DNA from: Luteolibacter arcticus
GTDB taxonomy: Bacteria > Verrucomicrobiota > Verrucomicrobiia > Verrucomicrobiales > Akkermansiaceae
Assembly (NCBI RefSeq): GCF_025950235.1
Contig: NZ_JAPDDT010000008.1
Location: forward strand, 248,001-312,000
Length of the DNA stretch: 64,000 nt
Direction: 5' to 3'
Under the pieces are notes generated by a model. That model was not told where the DNA came from, did no database searches, and saw only the letters and a list, made by a program, of their open reading frames with translations. The position numbers were made by a program, and so were the translations under genes. Of the stretch, positions 27,218-36,085 are shown one piece after another (position 1 is the stretch's first letter; every line of letters starts with the position of its first letter).

Positions 27218-27595
27218 ATGCCGAGCTTGTTGGAACTTGTTGGAGATGTCCCTGAAATCCATTTCGCCGAGGGCGATGTCGTCATCAAGGAGGGCGCGCC
27301 CTCGGGTGACCTTTTTCTCCTGAAGAACGGCGAGGTGGAAGTCACGCGCGATCAGCTCTCGATCGGGCGGATCTCCAAGGAAGGCTCGGCCATCGGTGAA
27401 ATGTCCGCACTGCTCGGGGTGCCTGCCACCGCCACGGTCGTCGCGCTGACGCCCTGCACCTTCGCCGTGGTGAGAGATGCGGCATCAGTGATTGCCGGCA
27501 GCCATGAAATCACGCTGGAAATCGCCCGCAATCTCGCGCGCCGCCTGGCGTGGATGACTCACACGTACGTCGAGCAGATCTACGACGACGTTTAG
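27218..27595 (+). CDS. Stand-alone cyclic-nucleotide-binding domain protein
   Basis: This small protein (about 125 residues from this start) is almost entirely one CNMP-binding domain: FAEGDVVIKEGAPSGDLFLLKNG, then GSAIGEMSALLGVPATATVVA. An ATG at 27,185 would add 11 residues. It has no DNA-binding or catalytic domain, so it could be a cAMP sensor, buffer or partner subunit. It lies 68 nt after the MscS-CNMP gene, on the same strand. The Arg expected in the phosphate cassette is replaced (PATATVV), so nucleotide binding may be altered. Confidence 0.75.
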   Translation: MPSLLELVGDVPEIHFAEGDVVIKEGAPSGDLFLLKNGEVEVTRDQLSIGRISKEGSAIGEMSALLGVPATATVVALTPCTFAVVRDAASVIAGSHEITLEIARNLARRLAWMTHTYVEQIYDDV

Positions 27596-27637
27596 AGCCA
27601 ACGGCTCGAGCTTTTTGGGCGAGTTGGAAGTTTTGAG

Positions 27638-27735
27638 TGAACCGCGAAATTACGCGAAAAAGCGCGAAATCTAAAAGCAGGAGAAAATTCCCTATCTAAC
27701 AGATTTCGCGTATTTTCGCGCTATTCCGCGGTTCA
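27638..27735. repeat. Long inverted repeat with internal CGCGAAA units
   Basis: TGAACCGCGAAAT...ACGCGAAAA...GCGCGAAATC is mirrored by GATTTCGCG...TTTTCGCG...CCGCGGTTCA. The arms are ~35 bp and the centre ~30 bp. It is AT-richer than its surroundings and lies between two convergent genes. It could be a bidirectional terminator or a small MITE-like repeat; the rest of the gap shows nothing else. Confidence 0.7.
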
Positions 27736-27804
27736 AATTCTTCGCCCGGGCCGGCTTGGATATCTGCGCTTCCAAGCAAGAGCCTCGGTCCGTTGCTTTC
27801 GGGG

Positions 27805-30800
27805 TCATGGTGGGACCAATTCGGCTTCGAAGCGGAAGAAGGCTTTCGGCGGGGTGGAGAGCTGGGAGATGCCAAAGTAGGCTTCGCCGGGGCTGAAGGT
27901 GAAACCGGGACCGGCCAGAGGTTGGTTGTTCGGGCCGTCGTAGGTGAAGATCGTTTCGTTGAAATTGATGAGGTTGGTCGATCGCTTCAGGATCCAGCGG
28001 GTGTAGGGAGCGGCTGCGGCATTGAAGCCGAGTTGGACCTGAAAGTTAGAGCCGTCGTTTCGCACGGCAGGGTTTTGGGACGAGGACCGGTCGAAGACCA
28101 GCGGGTCGGTGCCGAGGGCGTGCTCGATGCCGAACGTGTTGCCGTCGTTGTCGAAGTCTTCTTCCCAGAAAGCGGCGAGGTCCGGGTAGCCTTGGAATTC
28201 CGTCGCGCCGATGTCCGCGGTGGAAACGCGTGGCAGGCCGCGCTGGTCGGTGGCGGTGGAGGGGCCCGTGGTGGCATCGATGACTGGTGAGGCGGGCAGG
28301 GGAACGTGCGTGGGGAAGCCGGGGCTCCAAAATCGGAGCGGGGACAGTCCCGGATCGCCAGCGGTGAAATTTCCGCTGCCGGTCAGTGGATTGCCGATCA
28401 GGTTGTTAGGGAGGTTGCCGGCGGCGATGGTATGGTTCGCGATCAGGCTTCCCGCGTTGTAGATGGCGCCACCGCCGAACCCGCCAGCGGTGTTTGAAGA
28501 GATCGTGCAGTGGAACAAGGTCAAGGTGCTGCCACTGGTGTTCTCCGCCGCTCCGCCGCCTGAACTGACGCGATTTCCGGAGAGTGTGCAGTTCTCCAGA
28601 CGGGCGGTGGCCTCGTTCAAGATTGCGCCGCCTGACTGGGCGGAATTGTCGGAGAGAGTGGAGCGGAAGAGGGCCAAGGATCCTTCGTTGAAAATTGCTC
28701 CGCCGTTACTGTCCTGATCCGCCGTGGAGTTCGAGCCGAGGTGGCAGGTGTCGATTTCGAGGATGCCGTGATTCGAGATGCAGCCGCCGAGACCGGTGAT
28801 GTTGAGTGTACCTGCCCGACCTGTGACGTTTTGCGAGAGGATGGAGCTGTGAATTGCCAGAATGCCCGTGTTGGCGATGGCACCGCCGCTGCCACCCCGG
28901 CCTCCGAAAATGTAACCCGCCGGAGCTCCTGGAATCGGCGGAGGAAGCACCAAGCCATCGCCCCCCGCTCCGCAGCGGTTGTTCGCGATGGTGGCATTCA
29001 TCACAGTGAGAGTGCCTTCATTCAGAATCCCGCCACCGTCTTGGCCAGGAGTTCCATAAGTGACCGGCAACTCCGTGGCATCCGTGCCATCTGAGGATCT
29101 GCCGTTATAGATAGACAGATGGTACATGGCGACGGTGGCACCGGCACCGATGTGGAAGCCGCGTGATTGACTGGCGGCATTGACCGGGATGGGGCCGAGC
29201 GACGCATCGATGACCAGCCCGGCGTTGGCAGGGATGGAGAGCTCGCCAAGGGTCAGGTTGATTGCTCCCATCGGCGAGAACGGCGGGATCACCACGCGAT
29301 GCCCGGGAGTGGTGGCCTCGGCAAGTGCCTCGCGCAAGGACCGGCCGGCACCCGCAGAGGAGCCGTTGTTTTCATCGGTGCGGGTGGTGACAAGCAACAA
29401 GGGCCCGGCCTCGACCGCGCCGATGTCCGGCAAGGCACCGACGCTGCCGGAAAAGCCGCGCTGGTCGGTGGGGCGGACGGATCCGCCGCCGCCATCGATG
29501 GCCGGTGAGCCGACCAGCGGGTGGCGCGTCATCGTCGGTCCGCCGAAGCGGCCCAGCGGGGTGAGCAGCGGGTCGGCATCGGTGATGGTGCCGGATCCGC
29601 CGAAGGTGGTGCCGGGGCCTTCACTGTGGAAGGACTGGATGAGGTTGTTGCCTTCAACAACAAGCGCGCCGCTCAAATTGTGGATGCCGGGCGAGGCGGC
29701 GGCGGAGTTTCCGGAAATGATGGAGTTGGTCACGGTCAGCGAGGTTGACGCGAAGAAGATCGCGCCGCCTTTGTTCCCGGCGTGGTTGCCGGTGACGGTG
29801 CAACGGGTGAGGGCCAGCGGCGCGGAGCTGTAGATGGTGCCGCCGTTGCTACCGGCGGTGTTGCCGTGAAGGGTGCAATTCACGAGTTGCATCGGCTGGC
29901 CGTAGTTCGCGATCGCCGGTGCGTCGGCGGACGAGGTATTGTCCGTGAAGGTGCAGCCGGAAAGGAATGACCTGCCGTGGGCCCGGAGTGCGGAGCCGCC
30001 CAGGGGAGCACGGTTGCCGGAGAGGGCGCAGTCGGTGAGAAAAAGCAGCCCTTCGCTGTAGATCGACCAATGCCGCCCGTTGACGAGCTTCAGGCGGTTG
30101 ATCGCCACGGCCGAGGAGGTGCCGACGTAGAAATGGTGAGAGAGGCCGCCGGTGTCGAGAGTGACGCCTTGTGCGAGGTTCGATGCGTCGATGAAAATGC
30201 CGCTGCTGCCGGTGAACTCAATGTTTCCCGAGGTCAGGGCGATTGTCTGCCCGGAAAGCCCCGGTGCGAAGGTGATGCGGCCACCGCTGGCGATGGCATC
30301 AGCAATCGTTTGGCGCAGGGTGTCGGCTCCGGTATCGCCGGCATTGAGGACCATGCGGGTCCGGAGCGAGTCCCAGGTGGTGGCCACGCCGAGATCGTCC
30401 CACGATGCAGTGCCGGAGCCGCCGCTGGCGAGTCGCACGGCGGTGCTCCAATTGGTGCCGGTGTAGGGGACGGTGACCGCCGGCACGGATGAAGATTCCG
30501 GTGCGGTCAGGTTGGGATTGATGTAAAGCGCCAGCAGGTCATTGGCGAAGTCCACCTTGGCAACCAGCGTGTAGGTCTGGCCGGCCGTGGCGGGGATGGA
30601 CGACATGTTCCGGCTGACCCCTACCACATCGATGCCGAAATTCGTCTCGCCAAAGGGCACGCCGAAAAAGATCTGCTCCGAGGGGAAGTCGAACGAACTC
30701 ATGCCAGCGAAGCTCACGCCGGCCGTGGGGGTGAAGCTGACCCGGTAATAGACCGCCTTCGCGACGTGGCCTTCGTTCACCGCGCCATCCGCCTCGTCGC

Positions 30801-31086
30801 TGGGGGGAAAGCCTTCACCCGGGCCGTGGTACTCGCGGATGGCGGAAGCGAAGTTGCTGGTGACGAGCGCTCCCCCGCTGATGAGAGGAGTGCCGGCCAA
30901 TGCATCCCAGTCGGAAACGCCGCCATCGTGACCGGCCGGAGCAACATTCCGGCGGTCCCAGAAGGCTCCGCCACTGGCGCCTTGAATGGGGCCATCGGGA
31001 TAGTGGAAGGAGTCATGGCCGATCAGGTCGGCGCGAAGGGCAAGCGGAGCGAGGAGCACCGCCGCGAGAAGAAGCGAAGTTTTCAT
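27805..31086 (-). CDS. Secreted right-handed beta-helix protein with two choice-of-anchor-Q modules
   Basis: The start at 31,086 gives a signal peptide (MKTSLLLAAVLLAPLALRA); an upstream in-frame Met is not needed. A jelly-roll region (to ~240) precedes two beta-helix blocks rich in NCTLHGNTAGSNGG-type coils, like Pmp or parallel beta-helix repeats. Each block ends with the choice-of-anchor-Q signature: SPAIDGGGG...TDQRGF...DIGAVE and SPVIDATTG...TDQRGLPR...DIGATE. The end has a DFDNDGNTFGIEHALGTDP linker and a beta domain. It is probably a surface adhesin or polysaccharide-binding protein; no catalytic residues are evident. Confidence 0.75.
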   Translation of the reverse strand: MKTSLLLAAVLLAPLALRADLIGHDSFHYPDGPIQGASGGAFWDRRNVAPAGHDGGVSDWDALAGTPLISGGALVTSNFASAIREYHGPGEGFPPSDEADGAVNEGHVAKAVYYRVSFTPTAGVSFAGMSSFDFPSEQIFFGVPFGETNFGIDVVGVSRNMSSIPATAGQTYTLVAKVDFANDLLALYINPNLTAPESSSVPAVTVPYTGTNWSTAVRLASGGSGTASWDDLGVATTWDSLRTRMVLNAGDTGADTLRQTIADAIASGGRITFAPGLSGQTIALTSGNIEFTGSSGIFIDASNLAQGVTLDTGGLSHHFYVGTSSAVAINRLKLVNGRHWSIYSEGLLFLTDCALSGNRAPLGGSALRAHGRSFLSGCTFTDNTSSADAPAIANYGQPMQLVNCTLHGNTAGSNGGTIYSSAPLALTRCTVTGNHAGNKGGAIFFASTSLTVTNSIISGNSAAASPGIHNLSGALVVEGNNLIQSFHSEGPGTTFGGSGTITDADPLLTPLGRFGGPTMTRHPLVGSPAIDGGGGSVRPTDQRGFSGSVGALPDIGAVEAGPLLLVTTRTDENNGSSAGAGRSLREALAEATTPGHRVVIPPFSPMGAINLTLGELSIPANAGLVIDASLGPIPVNAASQSRGFHIGAGATVAMYHLSIYNGRSSDGTDATELPVTYGTPGQDGGGILNEGTLTVMNATIANNRCGAGGDGLVLPPPIPGAPAGYIFGGRGGSGGAIANTGILAIHSSILSQNVTGRAGTLNITGLGGCISNHGILEIDTCHLGSNSTADQDSNGGAIFNEGSLALFRSTLSDNSAQSGGAILNEATARLENCTLSGNRVSSGGGAAENTSGSTLTLFHCTISSNTAGGFGGGAIYNAGSLIANHTIAAGNLPNNLIGNPLTGSGNFTAGDPGLSPLRFWSPGFPTHVPLPASPVIDATTGPSTATDQRGLPRVSTADIGATEFQGYPDLAAFWEEDFDNDGNTFGIEHALGTDPLVFDRSSSQNPAVRNDGSNFQVQLGFNAAAAPYTRWILKRSTNLINFNETIFTYDGPNNQPLAGPGFTFSPGEAYFGISQLSTPPKAFFRFEAELVPP

Positions 31087-31195
31087 GGCCAGGGAGGGAC
31101 GCGCGGAGCAGGGGGGATTTTTTGCTCCGATCCGCAATAGACCGCTGCCACATGTTGGGGACAAGTAGTAAGTCCGGGGTCACCAGGGTCACCTC

Positions 31196-31366
31196 GTTTT
31201 GAATCCACCCACCACTACGGATTGGTGGATTTTGGACTTCGGCGGCCGTCAGCGTATCGCGGCCCTTCAGGCCGCCATCCTGTCACTCGCTGGAACCCCG
31301 CCCGTTGGGCGGAGCTGAGGAATCTCGCCCCGTTGGGGCTGAAGGGCCGATACGTTGTGGCTGAGG
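31196..31366. repeat. Dispersed intergenic palindromic repeat, family A, copy 2
   Basis: This is the second copy of the block at 9,866-10,022, aligned through TTTTGAAT, CGGATTGG, GGCGGC-GTCAG-GTATCGCG and CCCTTCAGG-CGCC. Further GC hairpins (CCGCCCGTTGGGCGG, CCCCGTTGGGG) follow. It fills most of the gene-free stretch 31,087-31,413; I see no gene in the rest. Confidence 0.65.
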
Positions 31367-31413
31367 AGCCGATGCGTTGGGGCTGGAGAGCAGATATAGT
31401 CCGCGGCCATCAT

Positions 31414-32841
31414 TCACTGGACGGGTGCCATCAGCCGGGCGGCGCGGCAGGCGAGGCGGAAGGCAAAGGAGCGTTCGGTGAACTCTTCCACCTTCACCTC
31501 GCGTGATTGGGCGAAGTCCATCTCGAGCATGTGCGCTACTTCGTCTGAAAACGCCGGATCGGCGGAGAGCGCGGAGATCTCGAAGTTCAGCCGGAACGAG
31601 CGGTTGTCGAGGTTGGCGGTTCCCACGCAGGCGAGTTGGTCGCTCAGCATCACCTTCTGGTGGAGAAAGCCGCGGGTGTAGCGGAAGAGCTTGATGCCGC
31701 ACGCGATGGACGGCTCGAAATAGGTGAAGGCGGAAAGCCAGACCAGCAGGTGATCCGCCTTCTCCGGGATCAGGATGCGCACGTCGATGCCGCGGATCGC
31801 GGCGGCCTGCAGGGCGGTCATCACGCCGCCGTCCGGGACGAAGTAGGGCGAGGCGATCCACAGTCGCTCGCGGGCGGTATTGGCCATCTCGGCGACGACT
31901 AGTTGCCACGACTCGACGGGATCGGCCGGACCGGTAGGGATCACCGCGGCGATCTGGTCGGCGGTTTCCGCGTGACCGGACCATTCGAGATCGGGAATCT
32001 CGTCGGCGGCCCAGTTCCAGTCCTCGATGAAGACGAGCTGGATCGCCTGTACCGACGGGCCTTTCAATTTGAGATGGGTATCGCGCCACGCGCCGAAGCG
32101 CTGGTCGCGGCCGAGGTATTCGTCGCCGACATTGATGCCGCCAACGAAGGCTTCCTTGCCATCGACGACGACGATCTTGCGGTGGTTGCGGAAATTGAGC
32201 TGCAAGCGCGAAATCCAGTGCCGGTTCCGGCCGAAGGAAGCGTGGGCGATTCCCGCCGCGGCGAGTTCCTTCAGGTAGGCGCGGGACAGCTTGTTCGAGC
32301 CGAGCTCGTCGTAGAGGAAGTAAACCCGGACGCCGGCTTTTGCCCGGTCGATCAGGGCGCGCTGGAAGCGCTTTCCCACACGGTCGTTCTTCACGATGAA
32401 GAAATTGACGAGCAGGTATTTCTCGGCGGACGCGATGGCCGAGAACAAGGCCTCGAAGGTTTCCTCGCCGTCGATGAGCAGGGTCAACTCATTGCCGCGG
32501 GTGAAGGGCAGGCCGCCGAGGAACTCCGCGGCCCTGCCGAAGGCATCGTCCGGCTTGATTTCGTAGTGACGCAGCCGCCGGTGCATGTCCTCGGCGAGCT
32601 TGCGCAGGTCGGCGTCCCCGCCGCGGCGCGCGCGCACGTAGCCGGTGAAGCGGGTCTTGCCGGTCAGGTAATACATCGGGACGGCAATCCATGGTGCCGC
32701 CATCAGCGAAACGATCCACGCGATCGTCCCTTGGGACGTGCGCACGTTCATCAGCGCATGGATGACGAGGAAAATACCCAGCCCGTGAAAAATCAGCAGC
32801 CCCGCGGCGAGGATGGCGGCGAAGGTTTCCTGGCTTGGCAT
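31414..32841 (-). CDS. cls: Cardiolipin synthase
   Basis: This 475-residue phospholipase-D-superfamily enzyme has the usual bacterial layout: two N-terminal membrane helices (about 8-28 and 40-58), then two PLD domains with the HKD motifs NHRKIVVVDG (near 217) and HQKVMLSD (near 393). GGINVGDEY and GTANLDNRSF follow the two motifs, as in ClsA-type enzymes. It condenses two phosphatidylglycerols into cardiolipin and glycerol at the inner membrane. It is divergent from the next gene and has no lipid-related neighbours. Confidence 0.92.
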   Translation of the reverse strand: MPSQETFAAILAAGLLIFHGLGIFLVIHALMNVRTSQGTIAWIVSLMAAPWIAVPMYYLTGKTRFTGYVRARRGGDADLRKLAEDMHRRLRHYEIKPDDAFGRAAEFLGGLPFTRGNELTLLIDGEETFEALFSAIASAEKYLLVNFFIVKNDRVGKRFQRALIDRAKAGVRVYFLYDELGSNKLSRAYLKELAAAGIAHASFGRNRHWISRLQLNFRNHRKIVVVDGKEAFVGGINVGDEYLGRDQRFGAWRDTHLKLKGPSVQAIQLVFIEDWNWAADEIPDLEWSGHAETADQIAAVIPTGPADPVESWQLVVAEMANTARERLWIASPYFVPDGGVMTALQAAAIRGIDVRILIPEKADHLLVWLSAFTYFEPSIACGIKLFRYTRGFLHQKVMLSDQLACVGTANLDNRSFRLNFEISALSADPAFSDEVAHMLEMDFAQSREVKVEEFTERSFAFRLACRAARLMAPVQ

Positions 32842-32986
32842 CGCGGGACTCTAACCGACCGGAACCAATGCGGCAACAGGTCGCTTGCAATTCGCTTTGC
32901 CTGCCAGATCGAAGCTGATCCTAGGCGTTCGGTTCTGTGAAACTGCTGGACCCACGTGACGCCGGCGATTCAATTCGTGGCCTTCC

Positions 32987-34198
32987 ATGCCCGCGTATGT
33001 GATTCCCGCAGCGGTTGTCGTCACGGTGGCGTGGCTGCTTTGGCGCTTTCTTCCCGTTGGCAAGTTTCATGGCCAGCCGGTGATGCTGCGGCACTGGTGG
33101 AAGTTTCGGCGGCCGATGCGGATCGAAGCGGCTACAAGGGCACTGAGAGCGGCGGAGAAGCTTCCCGCGACCCAGCGGTTGGCTGCCTTGATCCAGCTCG
33201 AAGAGAAGTATGGCGGCGACTGGCTTTCCGGCGATTCAGTCCGTGGGGCGATCATCGCTTCCGGTCAAGACGACGCCCTGCCATGGGTTTCCCGCATCCT
33301 CGGTGCCAAGAGGTATCGCGGTGTCGCCACCGATGTGATCAAAGCCTGCACCAGCGGCGATGCGCAGCCTCATTATCGGGTCCAGATGTTCAAGATGCTG
33401 CTGCCATTGCTTGATTCTCGCGCCGCTGACGGAATTCAATTGGGTATCGCGGCAGCGCTACTCGAACTCGATCGCGACTGGGCGATGCGCATCTTGACTT
33501 CGCCGGAGTACTTGACCGCGGAACATCCGCTGTTCCTCGACATTTTTTCGGCGATGAACGACGCCAAGGTGCCACTGCCCCCCATCGAATACGCACCCGT
33601 CGGGCAACCGCGAAGTTATCGTGATGTGGCGGTTCGCCTGCAGATGGCACGCGCCGCGGCTACGGTGGATCCGTCAGAGGGCGAGCGTCTGTTGAAACTC
33701 CTGATCGACTCCGGAGCGGAGGTCCGGGCTCGGGCCGGGATGGAATTGGCCGCTCTCCGGGGGCTTCCTCATCCCGATAGCATCGGTGGGCGTGCTTATC
33801 GCGGCGGTGTCGCGAATTTGAACGACCGTGAGCGCGCGGTGATGATCGCCTACCGGGCGTCCTACGCGATTTCGAATGGGAATCTCATGATCTTGGTGGA
33901 GCATGATGAACTGGAAGGTGTTTCCTTGGCAGAAATAGTGGAGGCATTTCGGGAGACGGGAGCACCGGCCCGCGCGGCGTGGGTGGAGGCGTTCATGGCA
34001 ATTCTGGGCCCGGTCGCCATGGAACGGAATCCGGAGGTGAGAAAGAGCCGGATTAAAGCGCTTGGGGACGACTTCCGCAGGCAGTTGTCCGCGCTTCAGG
34101 AGGGCGGCCTTCCGGTGGAGGCGGGAGAGTATGAAGAGGACGATCTCTTCCTCTACATCTACATGCTCGAACACGAGGCGGACTTCGAGCGAGAGTAG
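32987..34198 (+). CDS. Membrane-anchored alpha-helical protein of unknown function
   Basis: This 403-residue protein has one N-terminal hydrophobic segment (YVIPAAVVVTVAWLLWRFL), and the rest is alpha-helical. Its middle resembles HEAT-like pairs, with LLPLLDSRAADGIQLGIAAALLE and a run of acidic and Leu residues. The C-terminal stretch SYAISNGNLMILVEHDELEGV is faintly like DUF4375/DMP19 proteins. I cannot assign a function. The very acidic C-terminus (EYEEDDLFLYIYMLEHEADFE) is notable. It converges on the cytochrome gene. Confidence 0.55.
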   Translation: MPAYVIPAAVVVTVAWLLWRFLPVGKFHGQPVMLRHWWKFRRPMRIEAATRALRAAEKLPATQRLAALIQLEEKYGGDWLSGDSVRGAIIASGQDDALPWVSRILGAKRYRGVATDVIKACTSGDAQPHYRVQMFKMLLPLLDSRAADGIQLGIAAALLELDRDWAMRILTSPEYLTAEHPLFLDIFSAMNDAKVPLPPIEYAPVGQPRSYRDVAVRLQMARAAATVDPSEGERLLKLLIDSGAEVRARAGMELAALRGLPHPDSIGGRAYRGGVANLNDRERAVMIAYRASYAISNGNLMILVEHDELEGVSLAEIVEAFRETGAPARAAWVEAFMAILGPVAMERNPEVRKSRIKALGDDFRRQLSALQEGGLPVEAGEYEEDDLFLYIYMLEHEADFERE

Positions 34199-34216
34199 CG
34201 GTCAGTGGGGTCCGCG

Positions 34217-35845
34217 TTATTCCGGCCAATCGAGCAGGATATTCCACTTGAAGGTCCGCTCTTCCGGAAGGGTGGGCGTGTTCTCGTTGTCGATCTTGTC
34301 GTAAACGTTCTTCGGCGGGGTGAGCACGGGGTCCTTGCCGTAGATGAAGTCCTGGTCCTCCACGATGGTCCGGTAGGCCTTGTTCAGGGCGAGGGCTCGC
34401 TCCCGGGATGGCGTGATCAGGTCGTAAACGTCCTTGGCCGCGAGCAGCTTCTCGTGGTCCACCGAGCCATCCGGCTTGAACCACTTCGCGGTCATCTCGT
34501 CGTTGTTGCGGAACTCGCTGCCACCGCCGGCGCGGCTGAGGTAGGTGACGATCTCGCCGAGCGACTCGCCCTTGTTCGGCGCGTCGGGCATGCCTTTCAG
34601 GTCCAGATAGCCCCAGCCCTTCGAGCCATCGAGCTTGCGCGGGAAGCTGAAGGTCTTGTCGATGGTCGAGCCGACCGAGTTGTGGCAGCCCATGCAGGAG
34701 AAGTTTTCCTCGTAGGTCATAGAGCGGAGCTGGCCCTGGCGGTCCTCGATGAATCCGTGCAGTGCCCAGCCATTCCCGTTGTCGAGGCCGTAGTGCCCGA
34801 GGTCGTAGTAGGCGGGCAGGTTGCCGCGCTCCTTTTCCATCGCTTCGAGCTCGTACTTCCTGGCGTACATCGGCTTCGAGTAGGCCTTCGCTTTTTTCGA
34901 GTAGCGGACCTCCTTCATGCGCGGGGAGGGGCCGATCCCGCCGTCCTTGCCGATGCCGACGTAGCGCACGGTGTGGAGGAACTCGGTGCCTTCCGGGTAC
35001 AGGAAGCTCTCGATCGCGGTGTCCTCCGCTGCTCCGACCCAGCCGGTGACGGTCTTGATGCGGGTCGCGGTGCCGGGCTTGCCGTCGCCATCGAGGTCCT
35101 TTCCGATCACGATCTCGCTGACCGGCAGGGTGCCGATGCTTTGCTCGCCCTTGATGTTCGCCTCGAGGATGGCGAGATTCGCCTTGTAGATGTCCGCGGA
35201 GAAATTGCCCGCCTTGTCGGTGCGGAAGATTTCCGGCAGGCGGATCATCACGTCGTCGGTCGAGCCATTGGTGGGCCAGAAGGTGCTGGGGAAGGGCTTG
35301 TAGTTGAAGGCGACCCAATGGCTGCCGTCCTTGGCGAAGCCGTGTTCGTCGAACGCGTCCTTGCCGAGATGGAGATTCTTGAGATCGGGGATCCAGCCCT
35401 TGAAATCCGCGGCGCGCAGGCGTGAGGGGAGTCCTGAGTAGTTGTCGACGGCGATGTAATTCAGGATGTCGTCGTCGCTGATCGCCTTGATCCGTTCCGT
35501 GCGATCTTCAAAAAGGTTCTTCCAGTGGTTCTCCAGGCCGACGTCGCTGAAGCTGTAGGCTTGCTGGAGATCGGCGTCGTTCATCACGTTCTCGCGGCCG
35601 TCGATGCCATCCTGGTGGCAGACATAGCAGGGGTTGTTCCGGATCTCGGTGCGCGTGTAGCACATCGGGGGGACCACGCCCTCGGCATTGTAGAGCAGAC
35701 TGGCGGGAGCTACGTTCGGCTGGCGTGGCAGGACCTCTTGGCTGGTTTTCAGCGAGTCGAGGATCTGTTGGTAAATTGGCGAATCCTCCGCTTGCGCGGC
35801 GGCACCGGAGAGGAATGCGGCGAGGAGGTGACGGGACAGTTTCAT
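34217..35845 (-). CDS. Exported di-heme c-type cytochrome-like protein
   Basis: The start at 35,845 gives a signal peptide (MKLSRHLLAAFLSGAAAQA). Two heme-c motifs are visible: CYVCH near residue 73 and CMGCH near residue 382. The long region between contains FPSTFWPTNGSTDDVMIRLP and DLDGDGKPGTATRI, which I do not recognise as a known enzyme. The protein is probably a periplasmic electron carrier or peroxidase-like enzyme. It lies downstream of a PhoX-like gene on the same strand, separated by a hairpin and a repeat, so co-transcription is doubtful. Confidence 0.75.
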   Translation of the reverse strand: MKLSRHLLAAFLSGAAAQAEDSPIYQQILDSLKTSQEVLPRQPNVAPASLLYNAEGVVPPMCYTRTEIRNNPCYVCHQDGIDGRENVMNDADLQQAYSFSDVGLENHWKNLFEDRTERIKAISDDDILNYIAVDNYSGLPSRLRAADFKGWIPDLKNLHLGKDAFDEHGFAKDGSHWVAFNYKPFPSTFWPTNGSTDDVMIRLPEIFRTDKAGNFSADIYKANLAILEANIKGEQSIGTLPVSEIVIGKDLDGDGKPGTATRIKTVTGWVGAAEDTAIESFLYPEGTEFLHTVRYVGIGKDGGIGPSPRMKEVRYSKKAKAYSKPMYARKYELEAMEKERGNLPAYYDLGHYGLDNGNGWALHGFIEDRQGQLRSMTYEENFSCMGCHNSVGSTIDKTFSFPRKLDGSKGWGYLDLKGMPDAPNKGESLGEIVTYLSRAGGGSEFRNNDEMTAKWFKPDGSVDHEKLLAAKDVYDLITPSRERALALNKAYRTIVEDQDFIYGKDPVLTPPKNVYDKIDNENTPTLPEERTFKWNILLDWPE

Positions 35846-35939
35846 GGGGCGGTCGGTGGGGCTGCGTCCGGTCACGTAAGAAATGACCCGAGGAAGAGAA
35901 ATCGCGGCTATGGGGCGATTTTGATACATGGCGAATCTT

Positions 35940-36023
35940 CCGTAGGCGCGTTCGTGGAAGCGCGGGAGTCATAGGTGAAGGTCGCTTCTCCGGTGGCCTC
36001 CGCGGTGTCACCACCGCGCCTAC
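35940..36023. repeat. MITE-like repeat, family B, copy 1
   Basis: The ends are inverted (CGTAGGCGCG and CGCGCCTACG) and the interior pairs partly. The same ends occur in the nested copy at 39,001-39,138. At ~84 bp it is too short to code for a transposase. Confidence 0.7.
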
Positions 36024-36032
36024 GAAAGAGAA

Positions 36033-36054
36033 GGCGGGCCCTTGCGGGCCCGCC
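36033..36054 (-). terminator. Terminator hairpin after the PhoX-like gene
   Basis: On the minus strand GGCGGGCCC-GCAA-GGGCCCGCC lies ~30 nt after the stop and is followed by a T-rich stretch (TTCTCTTTC). It separates the PhoX-like gene from the cytochrome gene. Confidence 0.65.
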
Positions 36055-36085
36055 CTCGGGTGTCACGGATGCGCTCCGTCGGAGA

